From Plazaster borealis (Eukaryota; Echinodermata; Asteroidea; Forcipulatida; Labidiasteridae): a DNA stretch of 64,000 bases. This document shows, piece by piece, positions 60,501-64,000 of this stretch; the stretch's first letter is position 1, and each line of letters starts with the position of its first letter. The position numbers were made by a program, and so were the translations under genes. The notes below the pieces were generated by a model, which had not been told where the DNA came from, searched no databases, and was given only the letters and a program-made list of their open reading frames with translations. The stretch lies in assembly GCA_021014325.1 (NCBI GenBank), contig CM037472.1:28978234-29042233 (forward strand), given 5' to 3'.

Positions 60501-63500
60501 GCTTTTCAAATCTGAACTTGCCAGCCAGACAACTTTGAGAGAATTTTTGACTGGTCCCGAGGTGGTTTTTAAACTAGCATTTGGCAAGTGGACCACTGTT
60601 CAGGAAAAAGCTAATCTAGACATTTATTATTATTATTATTTAACCATATTTGATTCATCCGTCAGCAAGGATGTAAAACTGTAGGTCCTGTAATACTTAA
60701 AAGAACCCAAGACATTTATTGTTAAGAGAAGGGGTTTGCCTTGGTGATTCTGTGCATAATCAGCTCATCAGCTGTAGATTGCTTTACAAGGTGCTACACT
60801 GAACTCAAGCTCTGGTGTTTCTGATCAGCAGAGTGTGGGTTCGAATCCCAGTCGTGACACTTGTGTCCTTAAGCAAGACACTTAACCACATGCTTCGTCC
60901 TTCGGATGGGACGTAAAGCCGTTGGTCCCGTGTGTTGTGTAATGCACGTAAAAGAACTCAGTGCACTTATTGTAAAGAGAAGGGGTTCGCCCCGGTGTTC
61001 CTGGTTTGATCGGCAGCATATTGCGCCACAGCACCTTGTAAGCCATTACATGGTGCTATGTAAAGGAGTAGGTCTCATACTTCAGAAACGTAGCTCAACA
61101 ATACCTTGCAGGAAAATACTGAATGTTGAAGTGCCTTGAGCGTCACTGAGTGACGGATATGTGCGCTATATAAGAAGCCACTATTATTATTATTATTATA
61201 GCATTTTGGTAAAGGTCATACACAAAAGATAGTTCTATGGAATTAGGAGATCTAATTAGATACAACTAGGTCTCAAAGTTAAAAAAGCTCTGATTACATG
61301 TTGTAAAATTTTGTAAAAGTGGCATGTCGTGGCCATGCAGTCCAGCACAATGGACTCAATCTCTTTTTTATTATTATTATATATTTCTGGTAATGAAACC
61401 AATGATGCCTCATAAGTGAACTTAATCACTGTAGCTCGCAAGCCTGAGGAAACCTGTAAACAAGGGTGCTTGCTATGTGGACCAGAAACACTGGGGTTAA
61501 CCCCTACTCTTCCACGGTAAGTGTTCTGGGTTCTTTTATGCGCACTACCAATCCTAAGACACATGATTAATGTCCCATCCAAAGGACCAAGCAATTATGG
61601 TAAAGTATCTTGCTCAAGGACACCAGTGCCACAACCGTGACTCGAACCCACACTCAAGAGCTTGAGTACGGTGCTCTTAATCGCTTAGCCACAACACGCC
61701 ACTCTGGTGTTTCTGATCAGCAGCGTGTGGGTTGGAGTCATAGTCTTGATACTTGTGTCCTTAAGCAAGACTCTGAAATGTTATTGCTTCGTCCTTCGGA
61801 TGGGACTCACGTAAAGCCGTAGGTCCTGTTGTGTAATGCACGTAAAAGAACCCAGTACACTCATCGTTAAGAGAAGGGGTTCGCTCGGGTGTTTTCTGGT
61901 ATGGTGTAAACCATTACTTGTTGCTATGTAAATAAATGGGTCTTGTTTTTTCAACATAGCTCCACATACCTTGTATACAAAATAACGAGCACTTTGAGAC
62001 GTCCCAGGGTGTGACAAAGTACAACATAAGAACTGCATATTATTAATATTATTATTAATAAAATAATTTTTAGGATGAACAAAGAAATATTTACTAGAAC
62101 GGGATTTGAACCTGCAACCTCCAGGTTTACCTTCCGGTGCTCCACCAACTAAGCTATCAATTTTTTCAGCCCAAAATTGATTTATAATTACCCAGGTGGT
62201 TTTTGAGACGCCCATAGAAAAAGTGCCATGTAAAATAAAATTGTATTATAACAATGGCCAATGAGCAGTTGGCTGTAGCATTATGTCGTAATCGGTTAGT
62301 GATTTGTGACTTCCAAATTGGATTGTTTGGAAGAGGATTTGTAAAAGTTGTGAACCTTTTTCAACCCGAGTAAATAGAAAACTGAGTAATTCAATGTGAA
62401 TATCTGTCTGTGGATTGTACATTAATGTTTGTGCACCGTATGAAGAAGTTGTTTCATCTTGATTATTAGTTAATTTTTCTTTAGACGGGTTTTGTCTAGC
62501 CGAGGAGTAGATTATCTGTTCTAAAATAGTTCTAAAGATTGATCACACCAGATCACAAAGCTCATCTGTCACACTTGGTTGAACATCTCAAACGGCTTCT
62601 TTTCATTTCTTTGCTCAGTTATAATTACAACAGAGAAGATGAGGAAGTCTACAAGGAGTTCATGGAGATTGCGAATGATCTCATCCCTTACATTGTCAAG
62701 ACAGGATCGGCTGGTGGCTCAGAGGCAGCAAAGAGGGTCGTGAACGATCCGGAATGCTACGGCCACTTTCTGCGTTTTTACGACGGCATCTGCCTTTGGG
62801 AGGAAGGAAGCACCACCCCTGTCCTGCACATCACGTGGGCCAAGCGGTTCATCGCCTCGTTGACACGGTTCAACGCTGACATCCGGGAGCTCGTGGAGGT
62901 AGAATCAGGTAGGTATGATAAACTGATGGATGAGGAAGATGAAGAGAACGGACAAGAGGACGACAAAAGGGAGTCCAAGGAGGGTGACATCAAGGAAGAA
63001 GTGGAGGAGATTAAGGAAGACATCAAGAAAGAGAGGAGGGTCATCAAGACAAGAGGAGACATAAACCAGAATATTGTCAGAGGTAAGAAGTTCAAGAAGA
63101 GCCGCAAAAAGGTACTGGCAGAAAGCCAAGCAAGAACTGATGTCAAGAGTGTGGATTCCAGTAATGCCCCGTTGGTGGACCCGTCTTGCAGTGATACTAT
63201 GCTGAACACGGAGACTGATTTCAATGACTTCTTGAGTACAAGGAGCAACGGGAGCGCCTTCCCTGGGATGACGATGGAGTCTGTCATGAAGGCCGAGAGC
63301 CCCGCAGAGATGTCCTTCAGCAGGAGATGGAAAACGCAGATGTCGGAGGATGAGGAGTGCAGGGACTTGGGGGATAACCAGGACAGTCTGAACTCCAGCA
63401 ACGAGAGTTGCCTGGGGCTGCCTATCTTACGCCCTCCAGTGGCTCACATAATCCTCCACAGTGCCAAGATGCTCGCCCTGAAGGACATATTGACCACCTC

Positions 63501-63633
63501 GGGCAAGCTCAACATGGCCGCAATCCAACTTCAACTGACTGCTCAATCCCAGGTGCACGTCAGTAAAAGGCCACGCTCAATCAGCGAATATGAAGACTTT
63601 GGTAGTTTGAGACGTCGCCCTAGACGGGAGTGA
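18154..63633 (+). CDS. MEN1: Menin (MEN1 orthologue), six coding exons
   Basis: Menin is a nuclear scaffold that recruits MLL/KMT2A-type H3K4 methyltransferase complexes and also binds JunD. The spliced frame gives about 680 residues (human about 610). The start at 18,154 has A at -3 and G at +4, and the residues after it align with the human N-terminus ([10 protein letters not shown]). Conserved blocks are [85 protein letters not shown] and LQLTAQSQV. Recalled human pocket residues D180, Y276, M278, N282, Y319, Y323, W341, E363 and E366 correspond to D173, Y269, M271, N275, Y312, Y316, W334, E356 and E359, all kept. F238 and C241 correspond to Ala231 and Ser234. The extra length lies in a charged C-terminal insertion (about 447-615). 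Introns are about 26.7, 3.7, 8.7, 1.7 and 2.5 kb. Confidence 0.97.
18780..18905 (-). mobile_element. SINE type 3, reverse orientation
   Basis: AGAGCGGGATTTGAACCTGC followed by CACTCTACCAACTGAGTTAT is the inverse of the tRNA-like body at 50,080-50,190, with ATATCTTTGTTCAGG outside it as in the other copies. Confidence 0.75.
18917..19652. mobile_element. Long inverted-repeat element of about 735 bp
   Basis: Nested inverted blocks read inward from both ends: CTCCGGAACTAC/GTAGTTGCGATAATCATA-like, GGATCAAGGGTTAGCCCAGG, a hairpin, and CCAGGGTATAAAGGTCCT. Each arm contains its own hairpin (about 19,036-19,070 and 19,573-19,606). The centre is richer in CpG (about 19,250-19,400). It lies 340 bp after menin exon 1. 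Confidence 0.7.
20707..20870. mobile_element. Short copy of the GGTCCGCTGGCC element
   Basis: GTTCTCCCTTAACAGTGGTC followed by CACTGGCCAAATG, and CCAAGTGGTCCGGCTGACTC, match the left end of 36,116-37,374. The right part has AACTGGTCCCGCTTTCCAGT. Most of the larger element's interior is missing. Confidence 0.6.
21241..21330 (+). repeat. GAGTC-type simple repeat fragment
   Basis: AAGTCCAAGTCCAGATGG and GTGTCCGAGTCAC are degenerate copies of the repeat seen at 24,480-24,640 and 25,235-25,390. Confidence 0.5.
21604..21870 (+). repeat. Interspersed repeat, CGCCAGGATTTTTCAAAACTG type
   Basis: GCCAGGATTTTTCAAAACTG...CATTCTGGA and, near its end, CACAATTTGTGCTTATTGGC and GATACGCTAGCTTCTGCATG match 38,066-38,300 (+) and about 30,840-31,040 (reverse). 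Only the terminal third is also present at about 33,399-33,520 (reverse). Confidence 0.65.
22518..22910 (-). mobile_element. TTAA-flanked MITE, family B
   Basis: TTAA is at 22,518-22,521 and a mutated TTGA at 22,907-22,910. The ends AAGGGTCTGCGTACGTTTGG and CAAACGTATACAATCCCTTT are inverted repeats. The interior is the reverse of 13,274-13,672. Confidence 0.85.
23027..23195 (+). mobile_element. tRNA-derived SINE type 1
   Basis: ACTGCCTCTAGGTACTGG, GCTCGGTGGTCTAGTGGT and GTGGGTTCGAACCCCACC are followed by GGGGATTGAGTATACAGTGC. There is a small deletion in the head relative to 16,601-16,790. Confidence 0.8.
24480..25390 (+). repeat. Two GAGTC-type degenerate arrays flanking a SINE
   Basis: About 24,480-24,640 and 25,235-25,390 are made of irregular copies of GAGTCCAAGTCCGAGTCAT. 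Between them is a reverse SINE type 4 (24,760-24,945, with GATTCGAACCGGGGTCCTAG) and unremarkable sequence. The simplest reading is one array split by insertions. Confidence 0.6.
26196..26627 (+). mobile_element. TTAA-type MITE, family C
   Basis: The right end ATGACCCTACCTTTAA matches the copy at 48,081-48,498. The interior GAATGCTGCGGCCAGAGATG, GTTGGTACCTGCTGTCACC and GGATGGATTCAACGTTC is shared with that copy. The left end is diverged and its limit approximate. Confidence 0.7.
26832..26862 (+). repeat. (AAT)n microsatellite
   Basis: About ten AAT units are followed by AGTAAAAAGCATTTATGTAA. Confidence 0.9.
27254..27425. repeat. Foldback repeat, type D
   Basis: CCCAAGTTCATAGAGCTGCT and GCTTAGCTACTTTTGAAATT form the ends. 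The interior has GTACACGTGACATGGTAGTT. Confidence 0.7.
27731..27920. repeat. Foldback repeat, type D
   Basis: GGGCCCAATTTCATTGAGCT on the left pairs with AGCAGCTCTATGAAATTGGG on the right. This is one of the best preserved copies. Confidence 0.85.
27944..28446. mobile_element. Long inverted-repeat element, type F
   Basis: GGGTCTCCAAGGTCAAATTC and TATGACCTTGGGGTCCATCT are terminal inverted arms. CCAATAGATAGAGTT and CTCTATTGGAAAATGA occur inside each arm. Confidence 0.8.
28576..28676 (+). mobile_element. Internally deleted family A MITE
   Basis: The segment from CATAAAATAACAAGCCTG to GATGAAAGAAAAAAC of family A joins directly to the right end GTGTGCGATACCTTTAA. It shares TTAA at 28,673-28,676 with the next element. 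Confidence 0.75.
28673..29229 (-). mobile_element. Chimeric TTAA element: family A left, different right end
   Basis: From 28,673 to about 29,018 the sequence is reverse family A. It then switches to unrelated sequence containing a perfect hairpin (GCCATTTTGTGG at 29,038 with its inverse at 29,056) and ends AGGCAACATGTCCCTTTAA with TTAA at 29,226-29,229. Both outer limits are TTAA. Confidence 0.65.
29970..30466. mobile_element. Long terminal-inverted-repeat element of about 500 bp
   Basis: GGCCACATAAAAAAACAATT...GTTGATTGTCC on the left pairs with GGACGATCAAC...TTTTATGTGGCC on the right. The interior is rich in A/T homopolymers. The flanks are ATTA on the left and TTAA on the right. Confidence 0.8.
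30840..31040 (-). repeat. Interspersed repeat, reverse copy of the CCAGGATT...CAAAACTG type
   Basis: It reads CAAGCTAGCGTATTGGGCC at one end and TTTTGAAAAAACCTGGGGAG at the other, inverse to 38,066-38,300. Confidence 0.65.
32012..32394 (-). mobile_element. TTAA-flanked MITE, family A with palindromic core
   Basis: TTAA is at 32,012-32,015 and 32,391-32,394. The core from 32,184 to 32,217 is a perfect 34-base palindrome centred on CTTCTGGCCAGAAG. The ends read AAGGCACTGTACACGCTTGG and the inverse CCAATCGTGTCCAGTGCCTT. Confidence 0.92.
33107..33200 (+). mobile_element. tRNA-like SINE type 5
   Basis: GCGGTCAAGTGGTTAGACTG (A-box-like) and GGTTGTAGGTTCGAATTTGG (B-box-like) are followed by GCTGATTTCACAATGACTAG. 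A second copy is at 43,808-43,890. Confidence 0.65.
33399..33520 (-). repeat. Partial reverse copy of the CCAGGATT...CAAAACTG repeat
   Basis: AATGCCCCGCAGTTTTGAAA and ATCCTGAGGAGAACCCTG match the terminus of the 38,066 copy in inverse. Confidence 0.6.
34814..35290 (+). mobile_element. Nearly full-length SINE type 2
   Basis: The head GCGGCTGAGTGGTCAAGCGC, GTGTTTCTGATCAGCAGAAT, AGCAAGACACTGAACC, GTGTTGTGTAATGCTCGTAA and GAACCCAGTACAATT precede a tail AAAGTGCTGTATAAGAACTG. A local inverted duplication (GAGAAAGG/CCTTTCTC, about 34,973-35,000) sits inside. Confidence 0.8.
36116..37374. mobile_element. 1.26-kb element flanked by CATAAG, CpG-rich interior
   Basis: The element starts CAGGGTTCAACC and ends GGGCAACCCCTG, imperfect inverted repeats. 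The 6-bp CATAAG lies directly on each side (36,110-36,115 and 37,375-37,380), a likely target duplication. The subterminal blocks GGTGGTCCGCTGGCCAAATG and GGACCAGT-rich sequence occur in shorter copies at 20,707 and 60,483. The interior from about 36,220 to 36,610 is rich in CpG, with an inverted pair ATAGAGGGCGTTT/AAACGCCCTCTAT. Confidence 0.65.
37380..37654. mobile_element. 275-bp MITE with GCCC(C/T)TTTCACACTAC ends
   Basis: GCCCCTTTCACACTAC on the left is inverted as GTAGTGTGAAAAGGGC on the right. Inner inverted blocks include TCTCGGGAAG and CCTGGGGAAA-like sequence. It directly abuts the 1.26-kb element at 37,374. The target duplication is unclear. Confidence 0.8.
38066..38300 (+). repeat. 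Interspersed repeat starting CAGGGTTCTCCCCAGG
   Basis: CAGGGTTCTCCCCAGGATTA, CAAAACTGTGGGGCATTCTG and CACAATTTGTGCGTATCGGC define it. Four copies of varying completeness are in this window. Confidence 0.7.
38591..39362 (+). pseudogene. Candidate decayed piggyBac-like element
   Basis: TTAACCAGTTCGGTGCG (38,593 region) faces GCACTGAACTGGTTGA (about 39,340-39,356), inverted ends with TTAA on one side and TTGA on the other. Inside, AAGATGGCGGC (38,860-38,870) contains an ATG. Downstream a frame reads [20 protein letters not shown] and further Ser/Asp/Glu residues before a stop near 39,085. An acidic Ser-rich start is common in piggyBac transposases, but no catalytic part is present. The family call is inferred. 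Confidence 0.4.
39643..39825 (+). mobile_element. tRNA-derived SINE type 1
   Basis: ACTGCCTCTAGCTACCGG, CTCGGTGGTCTAGTGGTAAG and GTGGGTTCGAATACCACC are followed by TTTTTTTCACAGGACTCGGG. Confidence 0.85.
40762..41102. mobile_element. Element with C(A/T)GTGTTCTCC ends
   Basis: CAGTGTTCTCCAACATG at the left pairs with GTCGGAGAACACAG at the right (about 340 bp). The interior includes GCACCCGCCACGTTAAAG and GGGCCCTTAGGCGGGCCCCG, and is GC-richer than the surroundings. Confidence 0.6.
41440..42005 (+). mobile_element. SINE type 1 split by a MITE
   Basis: The SINE head (CATCCTCGGTGGCCTGATGA) is separated from its body (AAGACATCTGCTCAAGAATA, GGGTTCGAATCACACC) by the family B MITE at 41,473-41,873. 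Removing the MITE and one TTAA restores a continuous SINE. Confidence 0.9.
41473..41873 (+). mobile_element. TTAA-flanked MITE, family B
   Basis: TTAA is at 41,473-41,476 and 41,870-41,873. The ends AAGGATTGTATACATTTGG and CAAACGTGTACAGACCCTT are inverted repeats. The core hairpin is GAGAAACGTTACTGCAGTAA. Confidence 0.92.
42111..42336 (+). repeat. 113-bp exact tandem duplication
   Basis: Two consecutive copies (42,111-42,223 and 42,224-42,336) begin TTTAACATCACATTAGC and end AACTGGAAATG. They differ at one noted base (CTGCTGTGG against CTGGTGTGG), indicating a recent event. Confidence 0.92.
43808..43890 (+). mobile_element. tRNA-like SINE type 5
   Basis: AGTGGTTAGACTGCAGTACT and AGGTTGTGGGTTCTAATCC match 33,107-33,200, followed by GCTGGTTTCACAATAAAAAT. 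Confidence 0.65.
44690..44865 (+). repeat. Tandem array, about 31-bp unit
   Basis: About six units contain AGTGGAAATACCTCAAAGTG with GGTGTGGTTT. Units alternate between GCCTCAAAG and ACCTCAAAG forms. Confidence 0.85.
45295..45489 (+). CDS. MEN1: Menin exon 2
   Basis: Residues about 142-206. The exon has acceptor CATGTACAG and donor CTGG|GTATGA. It encodes [20 protein letters not shown] and [16 protein letters not shown], the most conserved stretch of the family (transglutaminase-like fold region), ending [12 protein letters not shown]. Confidence 0.97.
45707..46054 (+). mobile_element. TTAA-flanked MITE, family A
   Basis: TTAA is at 45,707-45,710 and 46,051-46,054. The interior has GTTCTCACTTGGTGTATCC and the core hairpin CCTGAGAAAGGCTCCATGCC. 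The right terminal repeat is diverged (CAAAGGTATACCCC). It is in menin intron 2. Confidence 0.85.
46549..46897 (-). mobile_element. TTAA-flanked MITE, family A with half of the core lost
   Basis: TTAA is at 46,549-46,552 and 46,894-46,897. The ends AAGGTATCGTACACGTTTGG and CAAACGTGTTCAGTGCCTT are inverted repeats. The core reads AAACTTCTTGC and stops, so the second half of the palindrome is deleted. Confidence 0.92.
47290..47679 (-). mobile_element. TTAA-flanked MITE, family A
   Basis: TTAA is at 47,290-47,293 and 47,676-47,679. The core is GAAAAAGACTTCAAGACTTC followed by CTGAAGCCTTTTTC. The ends are AAGGCACTGTACACAGTTGG and its inverse. Confidence 0.92.
48081..48498 (+). mobile_element. 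TTAA-type MITE, family C
   Basis: The left end is TTGAAGTTAGGGTCATAGAT and the right end is ATTTATGACCCTACCTTTAA. It shares GAATGCTGCGGCCAGAGATG with 26,196-26,627. Confidence 0.8.
48704..49079 (-). mobile_element. TTAA-flanked MITE, family A (intact)
   Basis: TTAA is at 48,704-48,707 and 49,076-49,079. The terminal repeats AGGTATCGTACACGTTTGG and CAAACGTGTACGGTGCCT match in inverse. The core palindrome AACTTCTTGCAAGAAGTT is at 48,868-48,897. It ends 135 bp before menin exon 3. Confidence 0.95.
49215..49357 (+). CDS. MEN1: Menin exon 3
   Basis: Residues about 207-254. The exon has acceptor TTTTTTGTAG and donor AAGCAG|GTAACA. It encodes [20 protein letters not shown] and [16 protein letters not shown]. 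An inverted-repeat element begins about 18 bp after the donor. Confidence 0.96.
49375..49581. mobile_element. 205-bp inverted-repeat element beside menin exon 3
   Basis: ATATCGTCGTGCCAGTGC on the left pairs with GCACTGACGCGACGATAT on the right. A second inverted block is AAACGTTGTATCTC/GAGATACAACGTTT. Each arm carries TGCAAAAA-CGTTG motifs. The target duplication is uncertain (possibly TA). Confidence 0.85.
49648..49880. mobile_element. Type F fragment followed by facing SINE type 3 pieces
   Basis: 49,648-49,733 is the start of type F (CCAAGGTTGAATTCAGTG, CAATAGATAGAGTGC). A reverse SINE head (GAGCCATCTAGCC at about 49,772) and then a forward SINE body (GGTCGCAGGTTCAAGTCCCG) follow, so two pieces face opposite ways. 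Confidence 0.6.
50080..50190 (+). mobile_element. tRNA-derived SINE type 3, best head
   Basis: GCTAGATAGCTCAGTTGGTA followed by GAGCGCCGGCAC is a recognisable tRNA D-arm and A box, and AGGTCGCAGGTTCAAGTCCC is a T-arm and B box. The acceptor-stem ends do not pair, so it is not a working tRNA gene. Confidence 0.8.
51593..51760. repeat. Degenerate type D foldback
   Basis: CCAATTTCACAGAGTCAAGT and CAGCTTTATGAAATTAGGCC are the ends. The interior has AACCAGTTGCAACC. Confidence 0.55.
52598..53038. repeat. Two GAGCC...TTTTGAAAAC foldback relatives
   Basis: About 52,598-52,730 ends GTGGTTTCGAAAAGAGCC. About 52,938-53,038 runs from GCCCTTTTTGAAAACATGG to GTTTCGAAAAATGGCC. Both belong to the group of 8759-8900. 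Confidence 0.65.
53285..53444. mobile_element. 160-bp near-perfect inverted repeat
   Basis: CAATGGGGGACTTTTGG, then ACTAGGTGGCAGCAGACTTA and CCAGGTAAAT, are inverted on the right as ATTTACTTGG, TAAGTCTGCTGCCACCTAGC and CCAAAGTCTCCCATTG. The loop of about 40 bp contains TATGTGCGCATGCTCAG. Confidence 0.88.
53490..53875 (+). repeat. 40-bp tandem array (9-10 units)
   Basis: The unit ACCTTGCCCTTACAAAAATG plus AAAAATCAAGGAAAAAAACT repeats in menin intron 3, with sequence drift toward the 3' end. Confidence 0.92.
55640..56190. repeat. Duplicated unit with a distant inverted partner
   Basis: AATGCCAGTCGGCAAATAAA...CAAGTCTCGCGCATATT occurs twice in tandem (about 55,648 and 55,706). AATGCGCGAGACTTGCACAG near 56,150 is its inverse. 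It may be one element with inverted ends. Confidence 0.6.
56340..56625 (+). mobile_element. 5'-truncated SINE type 2 with (TTA)n tail
   Basis: GTAGGTCCCGTGTGTTGTGT, GAGAAGGGGTTCGCCCCGG and GCGCTATATAAGAAGCCACT are followed by ATT repeats. Confidence 0.8.
56880..57050 (-). mobile_element. SINE type 4, uninterrupted copy
   Basis: TTTTAGATGTGGGAGGAAAA, CAATCAGGTAGGGACTG and GGTGGGATTCGAACCGGGTC are followed by the head CACTGAACTAACCTGATCC, all reverse. A short forward head is at 57,957-58,003 (GGCTCAGTGGTTTCTTTCCC). Confidence 0.8.
57403..57603. mobile_element. 201-bp hAT-type MITE with 8-bp target duplication
   Basis: The 29-bp terminal repeats begin CAGAGCCGTGTATTGAGAG and are inverted at the right with one mismatch. 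GCCTATGT lies immediately on both sides (57,395-57,402 and 57,604-57,611). An 8-bp duplication with CAGAG-type ends is the hallmark of the hAT superfamily. There is no coding capacity, so it is non-autonomous. Confidence 0.95.
58064..58104 (+). CDS. MEN1: Menin exon 4 (41 bp)
   Basis: This exon encodes [14 protein letters not shown], matching human [14 protein letters not shown]. The acceptor is TTTCTTTCATCAG and the donor is AAAAA|GTAAGT. Its short length makes it easy to miss, but the phase on both sides and the conservation are clear. Confidence 0.96.
58152..58262 (-). mobile_element. SINE type 1 tail, reverse
   Basis: TTACCCTTACACCGATGTG, GTATACTCAGTCCTTTCCCG and AGTTCTGTGAAAAAGAATCC are the inverse of the SINE type 1 body. 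It begins about 50 bp after menin exon 4. Confidence 0.75.
58337..58890 (+). mobile_element. SINE type 2 interrupted by a type D foldback
   Basis: The head GTCGCTCGAGTGGTCTAGTG and body to GAGAAGGGGGTTTGGACCAG are followed at 58,518-58,706 by the foldback (GGCCCAATTTCAAG...CTATGAAATTGAGCC). The SINE then resumes CCGGTGTTTTCTGG and ends AAAGTGCTATATAAGAACTG. Confidence 0.8.
59225..59332. repeat. Degenerate type E foldback
   Basis: GGGCTTGATTTCACATGAAA, AGATTCATCTTAAGATGAG and AAGTGATTTGTATAAACACT keep the order of 2936-3089, with the right end shortened. Confidence 0.6.
59334..59740 (+). mobile_element. SINE type 2 copy
   Basis: GCGTGTCGTGGCCGAGCAG, GTGGGTTTGAGTCTCGGTC and ACGTAAAAGAACCCAGAACA follow in order. 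It lies just before menin exon 5. Confidence 0.75.
59848..60072 (+). CDS. MEN1: Menin exon 5
   Basis: Residues about 268-343. The exon has acceptor GACTTTTTTAG and donor AGTCG|GTATGT. It encodes [36 protein letters not shown] and [14 protein letters not shown], parts of the TPR-like region and the MLL-binding pocket. Confidence 0.97.
60162..60438. repeat. Type D foldback variant
   Basis: CCAATTTAACAGCGCTGCTC on the left faces AAGCAGCTCTTTGAAATTGA on the right. The interior is expanded compared with other copies. Confidence 0.6.
60483..60612. repeat. Terminal copy of the GGTCCGCTGGCC element, reverse
   Basis: GACTGGTCCCGAGGTGG and CATTTGGCAAGTGGACCACTG are the inverse of the block at 20,707-20,750. 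Confidence 0.5.
60797..62050. mobile_element. Cluster of three SINE type 2 copies
   Basis: 60,797-61,195 is forward (GTGGGTTCGAATCCCAGTCG). 61,305-61,682 is reverse (AGTTTACAGG-side body, GTGACTCGAACCCACACTC). 61,683-62,050 is forward again (GTGTTTCTGATCAGCAGCG). They fill most of menin intron 5 and stand in alternating orientation. Confidence 0.75.
62080..62160 (-). mobile_element. SINE type 3 fragment, reverse
   Basis: ACGGGATTTGAACCTGCAAC followed by GCTCCACCAACTAAGCTATC is the inverse of the tRNA-like head at 50,080. Confidence 0.7.
62619..63633 (+). CDS. MEN1: Menin exon 6 (last, with stop)
   Basis: Residues about 343-680 and TGA. The acceptor is TTTGCTCAG. It opens with [20 protein letters not shown] and [18 protein letters not shown]. 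An acidic stretch follows (from about residue 447, [14 protein letters not shown]), then a basic candidate nuclear signal [10 protein letters not shown] at about 498-507. A Ser-rich region leads to the conserved C-terminal block LQLTAQSQV and a basic tail RRRPRRE. The middle part is longer than in vertebrates and poorly conserved. Confidence 0.97.
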
Positions 63634-64000
63634 CTTTTTTTTTTTCAAAGACGCGGTGAAATGAATTAATAAAAGAAGAAAAAACAAAAAACGGGTTTGC
63701 TTTGACACTGAAATGATGCATGTGAGTCTCAAAGAGTGTATGAATGTCAAAGTTGTTTGCTTTGGCAATTGAATTATTATTCTATTGATGTGTACTGTTT
63801 GAGCCCTATTGTTGCCATTTTGCATTGTACCAAAGAAATCGAATGGTTTAGAATAAGTAAGAGAAATAGAAATTTTTACTGCAGTATGTTCTCAGTCTTG
63901 AATTTGACAGGGTAAAGTCCTGGACAGTAAGGTGGCATGGCCGTAAATCAAGATGATCGCTGTCTACTTGTGCCATAATGAAAAAATTCAATCATGTAGC
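63634..64000 (+). other. MEN1: Menin 3' untranslated region and flank
   Basis: The first AATAAA is at 63,668-63,673, only 35 bp after the stop, with no clear GT-rich element directly after it. No further gene is visible up to the window end. The true end of the transcript cannot be fixed. Confidence 0.5.

Noticed and set aside
62778..63401. 207-codon open frame on the minus strand
   Set aside because: It is the antisense shadow of the last menin exon, Ser/Leu-rich because of the acidic codons on the + strand.

Overview
This is eukaryotic (metazoan) genomic DNA: AT-rich, with short exons, GT-AG introns and dense small transposable elements. The repeat types (TTAA-flanked MITEs, foldback elements, tRNA-derived SINEs) and the protein divergence suggest a marine invertebrate deuterostome, probably an echinoderm. 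That is an inference from general familiarity; no search was run. No prokaryotic operon, CRISPR array or phage structure is present.

Two protein-coding genes were found, both on the + strand. (1) At about 1,032-12,203, twelve exons joined in consistent phase give about 553 residues: an unrecognised N-terminal part, a basic Ser/Lys-rich linker, and a six-blade kelch propeller ending at the stop. Its 5' end is unresolved. (2) At 18,154-63,633, six coding exons encode a complete menin (MEN1) orthologue of about 680 residues, the nuclear scaffold that binds MLL/KMT2A-type proteins. Its first intron is about 26.7 kb. The six exons join in frame, and the conserved blocks, including most residues known to line the MLL-binding pocket, are readable.

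Almost everything else is repeats. A related set of MITEs (called A, B and C here) ends in a terminal inverted repeat beginning AAAGG and is flanked by TTAA; I count about 16 copies. Foldback elements derived from motifs such as CCCAATTTCATAGAGCTGC are also common. At least five tRNA-headed SINE types occur, often nested in or interrupted by other elements. There is one clean hAT-type MITE with an 8-bp duplication, a decayed piggyBac-like candidate, several long inverted repeats and several tandem arrays. Several elements sit within 60 bp of an exon.

The most informative points are nested insertions that reveal exact insertion sites, palindromic MITE cores that change sequence while staying palindromic, a CpG-dense 1.26-kb element in menin intron 1, and a 51-bp tandem array that stays in frame with a kelch exon. 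I found no convincing new multi-gene system.
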